Shown here: positions 62,439 through 64,000 of the stretch, in pieces | Numbering within the stretch: position 1 is the first letter of the stretch | How the letters are laid out: each line of letters opens with the position of its first letter | Origin: Herpetosiphon geysericola | GTDB lineage: Bacteria; Chloroflexota; Chloroflexia; Chloroflexales; Herpetosiphonaceae | Length of the DNA stretch: 64,000 nt | Direction of reading: 5' to 3' | NCBI RefSeq assembly: GCF_001306135.1 | Contig: NZ_LGKP01000022.1 | Span: 482,935-546,934 of the forward strand | Translations under genes and position numbers: made by a program | Notes under the pieces: generated by a model | Told to the model about the DNA's origin: nothing | The model's database searches: none | Seen by the model: the letters and a program-made list of their open reading frames with translations, nothing else

Positions 62439-62484
62439 AAGGCCAAGCGTGGTATGCTGAGGCTGCTACGCTTGGCCTTTTTTT
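62439..62484 (+). terminator. Terminator after the pepA-MBL operon
   Basis: AAGGCCAAGCGT (62439-62450) and ACGCTTGGCCTT (62468-62479) with a run of T. The loop holds TGGTATGCT, a possible extended -10 for the next gene. Confidence 0.88.
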
Positions 62485-62501
62485 GTTGATGAGGAATTGG
62501 T

Positions 62502-63101
62502 ATGTCTCCACGGCGCGATGTGCGGGTTGAACGCACAGCTCAGATTATCGAGGCAGCAACCAGCTTGTTTGCCCAACACGGTATTGATCAAACCAGCATG
62601 GATATGCTGGCCAAGGCCGTTGGTATGAGCAAAGGGGTGTTGTATTGGTATTTCGAGAGTAAAGAGGCCATTATTTTGGCCTTACTTGAACACTTGTTTA
62701 ATCAGCCGTTGCGCGATGTGCAAGCCCTCCTCCACGCTCCAGCATCAACCGTTGAGCGCCTAACTCAATTAACCACTAATTTGGCCGCAAACTTGGAAGG
62801 ATTGCAGAGCCTCGTCCCGTTGGCTCAAGAATTGTATGCTTTATCGGCCCGCAATAGCAGCGTGCAGAGCTTTTTAAAGGGCTATTTTCAGCGCTATCGG
62901 GCTAGTTTGGCAGGGTTAATGCAGCAGGGTGTTGAGCGTGGCGAATTCAGTTCAATCGACCCCGACCAACTAGCTTGGCATTTAGCAGCACTCTATGAAG
63001 GCTCAACTGTCTTGTGGTTGCTTGAGCCAACGCCGCAGCATTTAACCACCCAATTAAACGCAGCCTTGCAACTGGTGCTCAAGGCTATTAGCGTGGCCTA
63101 A
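62502..63101 (+). CDS. TetR/AcrR-family regulator
   Basis: 199 residues. N-terminal HTH (TSLFAQHGIDQTSMDMLAKAVGMSKGVLYWYFESKEAI, about 18-55), all-helical C-terminal ligand domain. No efflux or metabolic neighbour to suggest a target. Confidence 0.9.
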   Translation: MSPRRDVRVERTAQIIEAATSLFAQHGIDQTSMDMLAKAVGMSKGVLYWYFESKEAIILALLEHLFNQPLRDVQALLHAPASTVERLTQLTTNLAANLEGLQSLVPLAQELYALSARNSSVQSFLKGYFQRYRASLAGLMQQGVERGEFSSIDPDQLAWHLAALYEGSTVLWLLEPTPQHLTTQLNAALQLVLKAISVA

Positions 63102-63178
63102 GCGCATTCTGTTTAGGCTGTACAAAACTACGGTATACTATAGCCAGAGAATACTACTCCATGTAGGAGAACCTGTGT

Positions 63179-63535
63179 ATGGTCTTAGTTGTCGATGATT
63201 CGCCGTTTATTCGTGCGTTTGTGGCAGCAGCCCTAGCACGGATCGATGTGGCAACCTGCGAAGCTGAGAGTGTGAGGGCGGCGCGGGCAATTTGGCATAA
63301 TCTACCGCTTGACGCAGTTGTGGTTGATTTTGAGTTGCCCGACGAACCAGGCGTAGCGTTGTGTCAGGAGATGCAGCGTTCGAGTACTGTGCCGGTTGTG
63401 CTGATCAGTGGCCATAGCGAAGATGACGTGCGTGCTCAATTCCCCGTCCATCAACAACCCTACTTTCTGGCCAAACCCTTTACCTTACATCAAATCCAAG
63501 GGCTGATTCGCCAAATCATCGGCGTTGCCTGCTAG
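63179..63535 (+). CDS. Stand-alone receiver
   Basis: 118 residues, single receiver with Asp6-Asp7 and Asp50 (VVVDFELPDEPG), LISGHS and FLAKPF. AGGAGA precedes the ATG. A TATACT at 63134-63139 may be its -10. No adjacent kinase. Confidence 0.88.
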   Translation: MVLVVDDSPFIRAFVAAALARIDVATCEAESVRAARAIWHNLPLDAVVVDFELPDEPGVALCQEMQRSSTVPVVLISGHSEDDVRAQFPVHQQPYFLAKPFTLHQIQGLIRQIIGVAC

Positions 63536-63544
63536 GTCATTCTT

Positions 63545-63553
63545 TGGTATAAT
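63545..63553 (+). promoter_or_regulatory. Promoter of tRNA-Ser
   Basis: TGG-TATAAT (TATAAT at 63548-63553), 11 nt before the tRNA 5' end, an extended -10. Confidence 0.65.
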
Positions 63554-63564
63554 GCCCGGCGCAC

Positions 63565-63655
63565 GGGTGGGTCGCATAGTTGGTCGAGTGCGCGGCACTG
63601 GAAATGCCGTAGGGTGTCAAAGCTCTCGAGGGTTCGAATCCCTCTCCACCCGCCA
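63565..63655 (+). tRNA. tRNA-Ser (anticodon GGA)
   Basis: 91 nt including the encoded CCA. Acceptor GGGTGGG (63565-63571) pairs with TCCACCC (63645-63651, one G-T), discriminator G. Anticodon stem CGGCA/TGCCG encloses CTGGAAA, giving anticodon GGA for UCC/UCU. A long variable arm (class II, as in Ser) follows. T arm GAGGG-TTCGAAT-CCCTC. Confidence 0.95.
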
Positions 63656-63689
63656 CCTTACACGCTATGAAGTTTCATGGCGTGTTGTT

Positions 63690-63890
63690 GTTTTAGCTGG
63701 GGGCTGGGGCTTGGGGATCGGGGATCGGACATTTTGATCTACGCAGCGCACAAAGTCTGAAACCGCGAAGAACGCGAAGGTCGCGAAGAACGTCAAGCTC
63801 AATGTGGAGTGCATATCCCTTCATCTTTCATCCTTCATCCTTTTCTCTGCGCCTCTGCGTTAACATTCCGATCCCTGACCCCTTGCCCCC
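63690..63890. repeat. Intergenic word-repeat block E
   Basis: After the tRNA: GCTGGGGGCTGGGGC-type, GGGGATCGGGGATCGG, CGCGAAGAACGCGAAGG and CGCGAAGAACG units, TTCATCTTTCATCCTTCATCC, CTGCGCCTCTGCG. No gene visible here. Confidence 0.8.
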
Positions 63891-63913
63891 ATAGGTGGTA
63901 ACTTAAGCCTCCA

Positions 63914-64000
63914 ATGCACGATTCCATGCGGCGAACCACGCGACGGCGGCGGATGCTTGGTGCGGTCGTCGCGTCGTGGATGCCCCAAACAGCCGCCGCA
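63914..64000 (+). CDS. Possible partial gene running off the window
   Basis: From the ATG at 63914 an open frame (29 codons, Arg-rich, MHDSMRRTTRRRRMLG start) continues to the window edge. The stretch is much more GC-rich than the flanking DNA, and it follows block E directly. It may be the start of a transposase or another mobile gene, but the piece is too short to identify. Confidence 0.25.
   Translation, partial: MHDSMRRTTRRRRMLGAVVASWMPQTAAA

Overview
The window looks like chromosomal DNA of a filamentous gliding Chloroflexota bacterium, most likely Herpetosiphon or a close relative. This is inferred from protein character, moderate GC, the very high number of GAF/Cache/7TM histidine kinases and receiver proteins, a dispersed histidine-degradation pathway, and peculiar word-like intergenic repeats. 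No 16S or other phylogenetic marker is present, so the genus is an inference.

Layout. 1-1.1 kb: edge of an accessory segment (four-helix membrane/HTH protein, C2H2 zinc-finger protein, two look-alike terminator/ribosome-site modules). 1.2-3.4 kb: DinB-like protein, leaderless ArsR-SRPBCC fusion, PNPOx-fold protein. 3.5-17.1 kb: a minus-strand block with the character of a defence island. It holds a complete type III-B Cmr module (cas10-cmr3-cmr1-cmr4-cmr5-cmr6) with an HD-less but GGDD-bearing Cas10, a repeat lipoprotein, an SBD-HNH (phosphorothioate-dependent type) restriction endonuclease, and a translationally coupled pair made of a large NACHT-like/HEAT-repeat protein and a receiver-RodZ-like HTH-transmembrane protein. 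No CRISPR array, cas1/2, cas6 or CARF effector is in the window.

17.2-30.5 kb: divergent OYE-like protein, receiver, tail-anchored repeat protein, GNAT, M1 peptidase lipoprotein, MBL protein, 2Fe-2S ferredoxin, a two-gene Cache/GAF kinase and receiver-kinase operon, Na/Pi symporter-like protein, UspA, PabA/TrpG amidotransferase. 30.8-34.3 kb: a three-gene Doc-type toxin-antitoxin cassette (one small putative antitoxin, two toxins), then an ECF sigma factor with an adjacent orphan kinase. 34.7-41.2 kb: FolC, a receiver/cyclase/7TM-kinase signalling cassette, HutI. 41.3-48.6 kb: small membrane protein, WYL regulator, carotenoid desaturase-like protein, DsbA-like/VKOR disulfide pair, GNAT, site-2 protease with CBS domains, RlmCD-type methyltransferase. 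48.8-54.1 kb: FecR-like membrane protein coupled to Tgt, a globin, a PAS-GGDEF-EAL protein. 54.5-57.8 kb: two aldo/keto reductases divergent from an AraC regulator, bracketed by a shared 20-bp element. 57.9-64 kb: HutU, PepA, MBL, TetR, receiver, tRNA-Ser(GGA), and a possible mobile-element edge.

How the genes work together: the Cmr complex, modification-dependent nuclease and NACHT-like protein would give layered defence. The sensor kinases and stand-alone receivers form phosphorelay pieces whose partners are partly elsewhere. HutI and HutU carry out two steps of histidine breakdown from separate loci. The DsbA-like and VKOR proteins form one disulfide-forming unit. Five intergenic gaps are filled by the same family of short-period repeats.
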